A DNA stretch of 7,005 nucleotides from Pseudomonadota bacterium (lineage in GTDB: Bacteria > Pseudomonadota > Gammaproteobacteria > Enterobacterales > Enterobacteriaceae). A program made the translations under genes and the position numbers. Where the stretch lies: contig JAFACP010000075.1 of the NCBI GenBank assembly GCA_023425455.1, positions 1 to 7,005 of the forward strand. The letters are read 5' to 3'. The notes below the pieces were generated by a model. The model was not told the origin of the DNA. It worked only from the letters and a program-made list of their open reading frames with translations, and ran no database searches. Positions 1 through 7,005 of this stretch are shown piece after piece. Each line of letters opens with the position of its first letter. The stretch's first letter is position 1.

Positions 1-734
1 GCGATGTGCAGCGCAGGGTCCTCCAGCTCACCACTCAGACGGGCCTGCGCCGCGTCCAGTTTGTCCGCGGCATCACCGGCGTAGGCCCGGCTGTAGATAT
101 CGCCTTCCAGCATCTGCAGGCCAAGCCACAGGCGCTGTTTGGCCGGCATGGCGTTGTCCATCGCCTGCGCCAGCTCCCCGGCCTCGCGCAGCAGCGGTTG
201 CGCGTAATGCACCAGTTCAACGTCGCGGTTACCGGCGTGACGGTCAATGGCCAGTTTCAGGGCATCAATGCCGCGCGCGCGGGTGGAGACCAGCGGTACC
301 ACCGGGCACCCCAGACGGGCGGAGAGTGCATCAACGTCAATACGCAGTTTCTGCTTCTCTGCGATGTCGAGCATATTGAGCGCCACGATACAGGGGATCC
401 CAAGCTCCAGAAGCTGAAGCGTCAGATAGAGGTTGCGTTCGAGGTTGGAGGCATCGACAACGTTAATTAACACATCCGCGTCGCCGCTGAGAATATAGTG
501 ACAGGCGATCTGTTCATCGAGTGACGTTTGCGACGAAATGGTGGTTAATGAATAGGTGCCTGGCAGGTCAACCAGCGTAACCTGATGATCTGTCGTTGAA
601 AACAGACCCTCTTTGCGTTCAACCGTGACGCCGGCCCAGTTGCCCACGCGCTGGCGCGCGCCGGTTAACTGATTAAATAGCGTGGTCTTGCCGGAATTCG
701 GATTGCCAATTAAGCCAATAGTTAATTTTTTCAT
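1..734 (-). CDS. feoB: FeoB, ferrous iron transporter, N-terminal part (cut by left edge)
   Basis: FeoB is the inner-membrane Fe(II) transporter, with a cytosolic GTPase domain at its N terminus. The window holds the first 244 complete codons of a protein that is usually about 770 residues. All five G-protein motifs are visible: G1 GNPNSGKT at residues 10-17, the G2 threonine at 37 (in NWAGVT), G3 DLPG at 56-59, G4 NMLD at 120-123 and a G5-like STRARG at 150-155. The rest, to residue 244, belongs to the helical spacer that follows the G domain. The membrane domain lies beyond the left edge, as does feoC if it is present. The start is ATG at 734-732 (MKKLTIGLIG), the standard FeoB start, with only a weak GTGAG-type ribosome site upstream. 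It lies 30 bases downstream of the feoA stop, so it is almost certainly co-transcribed with feoA. The frame is open to the edge and I see no damage. Confidence 0.97.
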   Translation of the reverse strand, partial: MKKLTIGLIGNPNSGKTTLFNQLTGARQRVGNWAGVTVERKEGLFSTTDHQVTLVDLPGTYSLTTISSQTSLDEQIACHYILSGDADVLINVVDASNLERNLYLTLQLLELGIPCIVALNMLDIAEKQKLRIDVDALSARLGCPVVPLVSTRARGIDALKLAIDRHAGNRDVELVHYAQPLLREAGELAQAMDNAMPAKQRLWLGLQMLEGDIYSRAYAGDAADKLDAAQARLSGELEDPALHI

Positions 735-764
735 TGTTTTAGACTCACTGAAACCGCTGGCGTG

Positions 765-992
765 TTATTGAGATAAGGCTTCGACTTCTATTAGCGCGAG
801 GTCTTTTTTACGCAGAACCAGATTTACACGTCGGGTCTCGATATGAACGGGATCGCCCAGCGGCGCAACGCGCACGACCTGGAAGGATGAGCCAGGTAAC
901 ATGCCCAGCGACAGCAGCTTTTGCCGATAAGCGGGGCTAATTTCACGGGTGAAACCGATAATTTTCCATGCACTGTCAGGAATAAATTGCAT
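765..992 (-). CDS. feoA: FeoA, small SH3-like protein of the ferrous iron transport system
   Basis: FeoA is a 75-residue cytosolic protein with an SH3-like fold that is needed for full Fe(II) uptake through FeoB. Its exact role (FeoB binding or GTPase modulation) is still debated in the literature. The family signature is clear: [17 protein letters not shown] at about residues 19-35, then [17 protein letters not shown] at 39-55, ending [13 protein letters not shown]. The length matches the E. coli protein. The ATG at 992-990 is preceded by an AGG at 999-997, a short-spaced ribosome site. It is the first gene of the feo operon, and feoB starts 30 bases after its TAA. The upstream Fur-type and FNR-type sites suggest expression under low iron and low oxygen. 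Nothing is unusual in the coding sequence. Confidence 0.97.
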   Translation of the reverse strand: MQFIPDSAWKIIGFTREISPAYRQKLLSLGMLPGSSFQVVRVAPLGDPVHIETRRVNLVLRKKDLALIEVEALSQ

Positions 993-1034
993 AGTGCCTA
1001 CTTACGCGAGAGGTTAAATAATCTACCCTCTGAT

Positions 1035-1053
1035 GATAATGAGAATAGTTTTT
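1035..1053. promoter_or_regulatory. Fur-type box of the feo operon
   Basis: GATAATGAGAATAGTTTTT matches the 19-base Fur consensus GATAATGATAATCATTATC at 14 positions by my count. It sits inside a larger perfect inverted repeat, TGATGATAA at 1031-1039 and TTATCATCA at 1052-1060. It lies 43-61 bases upstream of the feoA ATG and overlaps the start site expected from the -10 at 1063-1068, so bound Fe-Fur would block transcription. Fur control of feo is established in E. coli; the site here is inferred from sequence. Confidence 0.72.
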
Positions 1054-1062
1054 ATCATCAAT

Positions 1063-1068
1063 ATTAAA
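1063..1068 (-). promoter_or_regulatory. Candidate -10 element of the feo promoter
   Basis: Read on the minus strand this is TTTAAT, five of six matches to TATAAT, lying just upstream of the Fur-type box. The hexamer at the expected -35 distance (1086-1091, CCTAAA) is poor, as is usual for a promoter that needs an activator. A start near 1056 would fall within the right arm of the inverted repeat around the Fur box. Inferred from sequence only. Confidence 0.4.
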
Positions 1069-1110
1069 ACTGTGACGGAATGTTGTTTAGGCGATTAATT
1101 TACGGGCTGT

Positions 1111-1124
1111 TTGACCTTGCTCAA
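1111..1124. promoter_or_regulatory. FNR-type binding site upstream of feoA
   Basis: TTGACCTTGCTCAA fits the FNR consensus TTGAT-N4-ATCAA at eight of ten positions. Its centre is about 61 bases upstream of the start expected from the -10 at 1063-1068, a standard class I activator position. FNR activation of feo under anaerobiosis is known in E. coli. CRP sites share a related core, but their spacing and half-sites (TGTGA-N6-TCACA) fit worse here. Confidence 0.6.
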
Positions 1125-1293
1125 TATTTGCTGAGGCAGGCAGAAAAGACGTGTCGCTTTATTTGTTAACGGCGTGATAAATAGCGGTATAAATATGGAT
1201 ATGCAATCGGTTTCATATTTTCATAATTACTGCGTGGGTAGCGGCTGCATTATTTGGCGGGCAGAACGGGGACGAACGGTTAACTGAGGCAGG
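1125..1293. other. AT-rich intergenic stretch between the feo control region and the tex 3' end
   Basis: No gene is clearly supported here. The sequence is more AT-rich than its flanks (roughly 1150-1235) and contains TATAAAT-like runs on the plus strand at 1188-1194. One 30-codon plus-strand ORF (1195-1287) is listed separately at low confidence. I see no tRNA, no recognised riboswitch and no repeat beyond short chance matches. The AT-rich part could carry upstream sites for feo or bind nucleoid proteins, but no specific site can be named. Confidence 0.5.
1195..1287 (+). CDS. Possible 30-residue small ORF, unrecognised and probably not coding
   Basis: An ATG at 1195-1197 opens a frame of 30 codons ending in TGA at 1285-1287, just before the hairpin at 1294. 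The product would start MDMQSVSYFHNY and end RAERGRTVN, with two cysteines and no obvious membrane segment. There is no good ribosome binding site: upstream is an AT-rich run with only a GCGG about ten bases before the ATG. The late codons include rare ones (CGG, GGA, CGA), unlike the neighbouring genes. I do not recognise the sequence. It is listed because it fills most of a gap otherwise without a gene. Confidence 0.12.
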   Translation: MDMQSVSYFHNYCVGSGCIIWRAERGRTVN

Positions 1294-1329
1294 CGTTTGC
1301 CCGACGCGCGTCACGCTGTCGGGCAAACG
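1294..1329. terminator. Strong hairpin just after tex, without a U-tract
   Basis: A perfect 12-base inverted repeat, CGTTTGCCCGAC (1294-1305) and GTCGGGCAAACG (1318-1329), encloses a 12-base loop that could pair a little further. It begins nine bases after the tex stop codon in the direction of tex transcription. No T-run follows on the minus strand, so it is not a classic intrinsic terminator. It could instead define or protect the tex mRNA 3' end, or act with Rho. On the plus strand a T6 run lies 15 bases downstream, too far for the usual design. Confidence 0.5.
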
Positions 1330-1338
1330 GAGGCGGGA

Positions 1339-3669
1339 TTAGTGTTTTTTACCCATCGCGGCGGCCAGCGCATCCATCATCGCGCTGTTGCCCGCAGGCT
1401 GCGCGTCGCGTCCGCGCGGTTTCGCTGCTTTCGCGGCAGGGCGCTGCTGTTCGCGGCCACCGCCGTTGCCGCCACGGCGTGCATTGGTCTCGCCCGGCTG
1501 CTCGTCCAGACGCATGGTGAGGGCGATACGTTTACGCTGCAGGTCCACTTCCAGCACTTTCACCTTCACGATGTCGCCCGCTTTGACCACGGTGTGCGGG
1601 TCTTCAACGAACTTATCGGCGAGAGACGAGATATGCACCAGGCCATCCTGATGCACGCCGATATCGACGAATGCGCCAAAGTTGGTGACGTTGGTGACAG
1701 CCCCTTCCAGCACCATGCCCGGCAGCAGATCGTTCATGGTCTCTACGCCGTCAGCGAAGGTGGCGGTTTTGAACTCAGGACGCGGATCGCGGCCCGGTTT
1801 TTCCAGCTCTTTGATGATGTCGGTGACGGTTGGCACGCCGAACTGCTCGTCGGTGAAATCCACCGCCTTCAGGTTACGCAGCGCGCTGTTGTCGCCCATC
1901 AGGTCTTTCAGCGCCTGTCGGGTCGCCGCCAGGATGCGCTCCACAACCGGGTAGGCTTCCGGGTGAACGGTTGAGGCGTCCAGCGGGTTATCCCCGTGGT
2001 TGATACGCAGGAAGCCTGCGCACTGCTCAAACGCTTTTGGTCCCAGGCGGCTCACCTTCAGCAGCTGCTGACGGTTCTGGAACTGACCGTTCTCGTCACG
2101 CCAGGCCACGATGTTCTGCGCCATCATACGGGTTAAACCCGCGACGCGGGTCAGCAGGGGCACGGAAGCGGTGTTCAGGTCTACGCCGACGGCGTTGACG
2201 CAGTCTTCAACCACCGCATCAAGCTTACGCGCCAGCTGCGTCTGGCTGACGTCATGCTGATACTGACCGACGCCGATGGATTTCGGATCGATCTTGACCA
2301 GCTCGGCCAGCGGATCCTGCAGACGACGCGCGATAGAGACCGCCCCGCGCAGGGAGACGTCGAGATCCGGGAACTCCAGTGCCGCCAGCTCAGACGCAGA
2401 GTAAACGGATGCGCCCGCTTCGCTGACGATCACCTTCTGCGCCGTCACTTTCGGGAACTGTTTCTGCACGTCGAGGTAGAAACGTTCGGTTTCACGGGAG
2501 GCCGTACCGTTACCGATGGCGACCAGCTCAACGTTATATTTTTCACACAGCGCAGCCACCACCACGGCCGCTTTGGCAGCCTGACCGGTGTGCGGATAGA
2601 TGGTGTCGGTGGCCACCAGCTTGCCGGTACCGTCAACGACGGCCACTTTCACCCCGGTGCGCAGACCCGGATCGAGGCCCATGGTCGCGCGCAGGCCCGC
2701 AGGGGCCGCCATCAGCAGATCGTGCAGGTTACGGGCGAAGACGTTAATGGCTTCATCTTCAGCGCGCTCACGCACGGTGCCCATCAGTTCGGTTTCGAGG
2801 TGCATCAGCACCTTGATGCGCCACGTCCAGCTCACCACCCCTCTGCGCCAGCTGTCCGCCGGGGCGTTATTCAGGCGCAGGCCGAGGTGGTCGATGATGA
2901 TCTGTTCGCAGTGGCTCTCTTTTGGCGGTTCGTCAAACTGCGGATCGGCGTTTAACGCCAGCTGCAATACCCCTTCGTTACGGCCGCGGAACATTGCCAG
3001 GGCGCGGTGAGACGGGGCGGTGGCGATCGGTTCGTGATGATCGAAATAGTCGCGGAATTTCGCGCCCTCTTCCTCTTTCCCGGCCACCACGGTGGAGACG
3101 ATGTGGGCGTTCTTCCACAGGTAATCACGCACCTTCGCGAGCAGGGCGGCGTCTTCGGCAAAGCGCTCCATCAGAATGTAGCGTGCGCCGTCGAGGGCGG
3201 CTTTGGTATCCGCCACACCGCTATCGGCATCGATAAATTTGGCCGCTTCGGTTTCCGGATCGTGGGACGGTTCGTTCCACAGCAGGTCGGCCAGCGGCTC
3301 CAGACCTGCTTCAATCGCAATCTGCCCGCGGGTGCGACGTTTTGGTTTATACGGCAGGTAGAGGTCTTCGAGTTCCGTTTTACTCAGGGTGCCGTTAATG
3401 GCTTTTTCCAGATCGCTGGTCAGCTTGCCCTGTTCGCCGATGGATTTAAGGATCGCCTGACGCCGGTCTTCCAGCTCGCGCAGATAGCCCAGACGGGTCT
3501 CCAGGTTACGCAACTGCGTGTCATCCAGACCGCCGGTGACTTCCTTACGATAACGTGCAATAAACGGCACGGTGTTCCCTTCATCAAGCAGGCGAACGGC
3601 AGCTTCTACCTGTTCGGCTCTGGCCTGAAGTTCACCCGCAATAATGCGGCAGAGCGACTCTTTCATCAT
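1339..3669 (-). CDS. tex: Tex (YhgF), S1-domain RNA-binding / transcription accessory protein
   Basis: This is a 776-residue Tex family protein (773 in E. coli YhgF). The family binds nucleic acid and is linked to transcription and RNA processing or decay; the exact activity is not settled. Parts in order: the Tex N-terminal helical region (about residues 1-190, with [10 protein letters not shown] at 34-43 and a basic KPKRRTRGQ patch at 108-116); a YqgF/RNase H-like domain starting at [10 protein letters not shown] (330-339) and running to about 460; helix-hairpin-helix motifs at about 494-558 ([22 protein letters not shown]); and an S1 domain at about 650-720 ([16 protein letters not shown]). 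The tail at 721-776 is low-complexity, rich in Gly, Arg, Gln and Ala. It varies most between species as far as I recall, and ends MGKKH. The start is the first ATG of an ATG-ATG pair at 3669-3664; its ribosome site is weak. It lies 86 bases downstream of greB on the same strand, so read-through from greB is possible. The plus-strand open frames opposite it are shadows. Confidence 0.96.
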   Translation of the reverse strand: MMKESLCRIIAGELQARAEQVEAAVRLLDEGNTVPFIARYRKEVTGGLDDTQLRNLETRLGYLRELEDRRQAILKSIGEQGKLTSDLEKAINGTLSKTELEDLYLPYKPKRRTRGQIAIEAGLEPLADLLWNEPSHDPETEAAKFIDADSGVADTKAALDGARYILMERFAEDAALLAKVRDYLWKNAHIVSTVVAGKEEEGAKFRDYFDHHEPIATAPSHRALAMFRGRNEGVLQLALNADPQFDEPPKESHCEQIIIDHLGLRLNNAPADSWRRGVVSWTWRIKVLMHLETELMGTVRERAEDEAINVFARNLHDLLMAAPAGLRATMGLDPGLRTGVKVAVVDGTGKLVATDTIYPHTGQAAKAAVVVAALCEKYNVELVAIGNGTASRETERFYLDVQKQFPKVTAQKVIVSEAGASVYSASELAALEFPDLDVSLRGAVSIARRLQDPLAELVKIDPKSIGVGQYQHDVSQTQLARKLDAVVEDCVNAVGVDLNTASVPLLTRVAGLTRMMAQNIVAWRDENGQFQNRQQLLKVSRLGPKAFEQCAGFLRINHGDNPLDASTVHPEAYPVVERILAATRQALKDLMGDNSALRNLKAVDFTDEQFGVPTVTDIIKELEKPGRDPRPEFKTATFADGVETMNDLLPGMVLEGAVTNVTNFGAFVDIGVHQDGLVHISSLADKFVEDPHTVVKAGDIVKVKVLEVDLQRKRIALTMRLDEQPGETNARRGGNGGGREQQRPAAKAAKPRGRDAQPAGNSAMMDALAAAMGKKH

Positions 3670-3719
3670 GGCTTTATCATCTTGTGGGTCAAAAATCAGG
3701 GGATAGTTATACGGGCTGA

Positions 3720-3740
3720 CACGGCAAAATGCCAGCCGTG
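3720..3740 (-). terminator. Small hairpin between greB and tex, possible weak terminator
   Basis: On the minus strand, CACGGC and GCCGTG form a perfect six-base stem around a nine-base loop, starting 15 bases after the greB stop. No T-run follows directly; the nearest (TTTTT at 3692-3696) is more than 20 bases further on. It may attenuate greB transcription into tex or mark an mRNA end. Weak evidence. Confidence 0.25.
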
Positions 3741-3755
3741 GAGGGCGCTCTCGGA

Positions 3756-4229
3756 CTATTTTACGTACCCGATTTCATTCACGTACCAGCTGGCTTCTCC
3801 GGCGGGCGTCTGCACGATGGCTAAATCGCCCACCTCTTTTTTCAGCAGGGCGCGGGCCATCGGTGAGTCGATAGAGATGTAATCCTTACGACCAAAAATT
3901 TCATCGTAGCCGACGATGCGAAACCGCAGGGTATCGCCGTCGTCATTTTCGATCCCGACCCACGCGCCGAAGAACACCTTGCCCTCCTGCTGCGGCGAGT
4001 AATCGACGATTTTGAGGTTTTCGAGGCATTTGGTCAGATAGCGAACCCGGCGGTCGATTTCACGCAGGCGTTTTTTGTTGTACTGGTAATCGGCGTTTTC
4101 ACTGCGGTCACCGAGGCTTGCCGCCCAGGTGACTTTTTTGGTCACTTCCGGGCGCTCTTCCCGCCACAGGTAATCCAGCTCTTTTTTGAGTTTCTCGTAC
4201 CCTTCGCGGGTGATGAGGGGCGTTTTCAT
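3756..4229 (-). CDS. greB: GreB transcript cleavage / elongation factor
   Basis: GreB rescues backtracked RNA polymerase by entering the secondary channel and stimulating cleavage of the extruded RNA 3' end. The protein is 157 residues, one fewer than I recall for E. coli, ending EIGYVK with TAG. Residues 1 to about 75 form the antiparallel coiled coil. Its tip carries the catalytic acidic pair Asp41 and Glu44 in [10 protein letters not shown] (39-48). The C-terminal FKBP-like domain (about 80-157) includes [21 protein letters not shown] at 90-110 and [14 protein letters not shown] at 116-129. The wording of the tip and [15 protein letters not shown] (51-65) mark it as GreB rather than GreA. 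The start at 4229 ([10 protein letters not shown]) has a GAAGG ribosome site seven bases upstream. The frame continues upstream to a TTG at 4283, but that extension is not part of the family. It is divergent from ompR and followed by tex. Confidence 0.97.
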   Translation of the reverse strand: MKTPLITREGYEKLKKELDYLWREERPEVTKKVTWAASLGDRSENADYQYNKKRLREIDRRVRYLTKCLENLKIVDYSPQQEGKVFFGAWVGIENDDGDTLRFRIVGYDEIFGRKDYISIDSPMARALLKKEVGDLAIVQTPAGEASWYVNEIGYVK

Positions 4230-4236
4230 GGTATGA

Positions 4237-4241
4237 CCTTC
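4237..4241 (-). promoter_or_regulatory. greB ribosome binding site
   Basis: Minus-strand GAAGG lies seven bases before the ATG at 4229. It decides the start: the frame is open for 18 more codons upstream to a TTG, but only the 4229 ATG has a well-spaced Shine-Dalgarno sequence and gives the standard GreB N terminus. Confidence 0.75.
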
Positions 4242-4301
4242 AGACTCGACATCATGGCAGACGGTGCGAACATTACGTATCAAAAGGGTAAACAGACAGC
4301 C

Positions 4302-4334
4302 TTCATCATGATTTATGTGATGAAATGTGCATAT
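4302..4334. promoter_or_regulatory. Inverted repeat with CRP-like half-site in the greB/ompR intergenic region
   Basis: TTCATCA (4302-4308) and TGATGAA (4318-4324) form a perfect seven-base inverted repeat around a nine-base spacer, the shape of a dimeric regulator site. The right arm overlaps ATGTGAT (4315-4321), a perfect left half of a CRP site. The matching right half (4327-4331, GTGCA) agrees with TCACA at only two of five positions. cAMP-CRP control of ompR-envZ is reported in E. coli, so CRP is the best guess, but a different regulator for the palindrome is equally possible. Confidence 0.35.
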
Positions 4335-4354
4335 AAGCTGCTGTTAAATATGCT

Positions 4355-4383
4355 TTGTAACAATTTCGACTAGAATTTATACC
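4355..4383 (+). promoter_or_regulatory. Candidate ompR promoter
   Basis: TTGTAA at 4355-4360 (four of six to TTGACA) and TATACC at 4378-4383 (four of six to TATAAT) are separated by 17 bases. TAGAAT at 4371-4376 is a better -10 by itself (five of six) but lacks a -35 at the right distance. The E. coli ompR-envZ operon has several start sites, so more than one of these may be used. A start near 4390 would give a leader of about 70 bases. Confidence 0.35.
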
Positions 4384-4400
4384 AGAATTAGCTGGTCGAA
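4365..4400. repeat. Nested inverted repeats upstream of ompR
   Basis: TTCGAC (4365-4370) and GTCGAA (4395-4400) are perfect inverted copies with 24 bases between. Inside them ACCAG (4381-4385) and CTGGT (4392-4396) are a second perfect pair with six bases between, and the right arms of the two pairs overlap. AGAAT also recurs at 4372, 4384 and 4416. The structure overlaps the candidate ompR promoter, so it may be an operator. I do not recognise the protein that would bind it. Confidence 0.4.
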
Positions 4401-4448
4401 CACGCGCACTTTTTTAGAATACGCTGTTATTAGACTATCCGAACCTTT

Positions 4449-4453
4449 GGGAG
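4449..4453 (+). promoter_or_regulatory. ompR ribosome binding site
   Basis: GGGAG lies eight bases before the ATG at 4462 and fixes that start. An in-frame TTG at 4447 overlaps this site and would add five residues not found in the family, so it is not the start. Confidence 0.8.
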
Positions 4454-4461
4454 TACACACA

Positions 4462-6524
<2,063 letters not shown>

Positions 6525-6526
6525 AA

Positions 6527-6554
6527 AAATCGGGTGGCACAGGCCACCCGATTT
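6527..6554. terminator. Bidirectional intrinsic terminator between envZ and pckA
   Basis: AAATCGGGTGGC (6527-6538) and GCCACCCGATTT (6543-6554) form a perfect 12-base stem with the four-base loop ACAG. On the plus strand it is followed by a T-rich run (6552-6560, broken by one A), ending envZ. On the minus strand it is followed by seven Ts (from the A-tract at 6523-6529), ending pckA. It starts two bases after the envZ stop codon. This is a textbook shared terminator for two convergent genes. Confidence 0.93.
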
Positions 6555-6563
6555 ATTTTTGCG

Positions 6564-6582
6564 GGCCGGGTAAGATCCGGCC
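6564..6582 (-). repeat. REP-like hairpin remnant downstream of pckA
   Basis: GGCCGG (6564-6569) and CCGGCC (6577-6582) are a perfect six-base inverted pair around a seven-base loop. On the minus strand it contains CTTACCCGGCC, one base from the CTTATCCGGCC end of enterobacterial REP elements. It lies between the pckA stop and the shared terminator, the usual 3'-end location of REPs. It is shorter than a full REP, so it may be a degraded copy or chance similarity. Confidence 0.35.
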
Positions 6583-6596
6583 ATCCGCCATGTCGC

Positions 6597-7005
6597 TTAC
6601 AGCTTTGGTCCCGCGCTCACCAGCGCTTCGCCTGCCGGGGTATCGGTGTACTTCTCGAAGTTCTCGATAAACAGCGTCGCCAGGGTTTGCGCTTTTTCAC
6701 GCCACTGTTCCGGGGAGCTGTAGGTGTTGCGTGGGTCAAGGATACGGGTATCCACACCCGGCAGCTCCGTAGGGATCGCCAGATCAAACATCGGCAGGGT
6801 AAAGGTTTCGGCGTTATCCAGAGAACCATCCAGAATGGCATCGATAATGGCGCGGGTATCTTTGATGGAGATCCGTTTGCCGGTGCCGTTCCAGCCGGTG
6901 TTGACAAGATAGGCCTGCGCGCCTGCGCTCTGCATCCGTTTAACCAGCACTTCGGCGTACTGGGTTGGATGCAGCGACAGGAATGCGGCACCGAAACAGG
7001 CGGAG
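6597..7005 (-). CDS. pckA: PckA, ATP-dependent phosphoenolpyruvate carboxykinase, C-terminal quarter (cut by right edge)
   Basis: PckA converts oxaloacetate and ATP to phosphoenolpyruvate, CO2 and ADP, the first committed step of gluconeogenesis, in the cytosol. The window holds the last 135 residues and the TAA stop. If the protein has the usual 540 residues, these are about 406-540. In that numbering the nucleotide-contacting segment [10 protein letters not shown] places Arg at 449 and Thr at 455, as in the E. coli enzyme. Other family blocks visible are [13 protein letters not shown] at the edge, [42 protein letters not shown] and the C terminus [15 protein letters not shown]. An internal GTG at 6950 is a valine codon, not a start. 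The 5' end and promoter lie beyond the right edge. It converges on envZ and shares its terminator. No frameshift or stop is seen. Confidence 0.97.
   Translation of the reverse strand, partial: SACFGAAFLSLHPTQYAEVLVKRMQSAGAQAYLVNTGWNGTGKRISIKDTRAIIDAILDGSLDNAETFTLPMFDLAIPTELPGVDTRILDPRNTYSSPEQWREKAQTLATLFIENFEKYTDTPAGEALVSAGPKL

Noticed and set aside
6..470. 154-codon plus-strand open frame opposite feoB
   Set aside because: The minus strand encodes an intact FeoB GTPase domain with all motifs, so this is its antisense shadow.
1166..1216. 16-codon Tyr-rich minus-strand ORF (MKPIAYPYLYRYLSRR) upstream of feoA, considered as a leader peptide
   Set aside because: No ribosome site, it lies upstream of the predicted feo start, and the Tyr codons follow from the AT-rich TAT repeats. 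No attenuator pair is visible downstream.
1297..2955. Plus-strand open frames of 225 and 233 codons opposite tex (1297-1974 and 2254-2955)
   Set aside because: Shadows of tex caused by its codon bias. The first begins inside the 3' hairpin and neither has a plausible ribosome site or recognisable product.
3007..3882. 291-codon plus-strand open frame running opposite the tex 5' end and the greB 3' end
   Set aside because: It is antisense to two well-supported conserved genes and crosses their intergenic gap. Its content is what is expected from GC-rich codon bias on the other strand, and I recognise no family in it.
4230..4283. 18-residue N-terminal extension of GreB from a TTG at 4283
   Set aside because: The GreB family starts MKTPL at 4229, which has a well-spaced GAAGG site. 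The extension has no ribosome site and is absent from known GreB.
4447..4461. Five-residue OmpR extension from a TTG at 4447
   Set aside because: The TTG overlaps the Shine-Dalgarno sequence of the ATG at 4462, and OmpR starts MQENYK.
6597..6950. Free-standing 117-residue protein from a GTG at 6950
   Set aside because: The frame is open upstream to the window edge with continuous PckA sequence, and the GTG is an internal valine codon.

Overview
This window is an ordinary core-chromosome segment from a member of the Enterobacteriaceae. The gene order (feoB and feoA, tex/yhgF, greB, then divergent ompR-envZ, then convergent pckA) is the one known from Escherichia coli K-12. As far as I can recall the K-12 proteins, OmpR looks the same throughout its length and the others differ at scattered positions. 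The GC-rich third codon positions, a 448-residue EnvZ (450 in E. coli) and a 157-residue GreB suggest a relative such as Enterobacter, Citrobacter or Klebsiella rather than E. coli itself. I cannot fix the genus from sequence alone.

Layout. Positions 1-734 hold the first 244 codons of feoB on the minus strand, cut by the left edge, with feoA (765-992) just upstream in the same operon. Positions 993-1338 are non-coding as far as I can tell. They contain the feo control region, with a Fur-type box at 1035-1053, a likely -10 at 1063-1068 and an FNR-type site at 1111-1124. Next comes an AT-rich stretch with no clear gene, then a strong hairpin (1294-1329) at the 3' end of tex. tex (1339-3669) and greB (3756-4229) follow on the minus strand. 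The 232-base region 4230-4461 is the divergent greB/ompR regulatory region and holds several inverted repeats. ompR (4462-5181) and envZ (5178-6524) are on the plus strand and overlap by four bases. A bidirectional intrinsic terminator (6527-6554) and a small REP-like hairpin (6564-6582) separate envZ from the 3' quarter of pckA (minus strand, 6597 to the right edge).

How the genes work together. FeoA and FeoB import ferrous iron, and their control region fits iron repression and anaerobic activation. Tex and GreB both act on RNA metabolism or transcription: an S1-domain nucleic-acid-binding protein and a transcript cleavage factor. OmpR/EnvZ is the osmolarity and envelope two-component system, a response regulator and its membrane histidine kinase. 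PckA makes phosphoenolpyruvate from oxaloacetate in gluconeogenesis. These are separate core functions that happen to be neighbours.

I found no mobile element, CRISPR array, tRNA, rRNA or accessory gene, and no sign of an undescribed system. The points worth a second look are small: the layout of the feo promoter, a 30-codon ORF upstream of it, the nested inverted repeats upstream of ompR, and the hairpins at the tex and pckA 3' ends.
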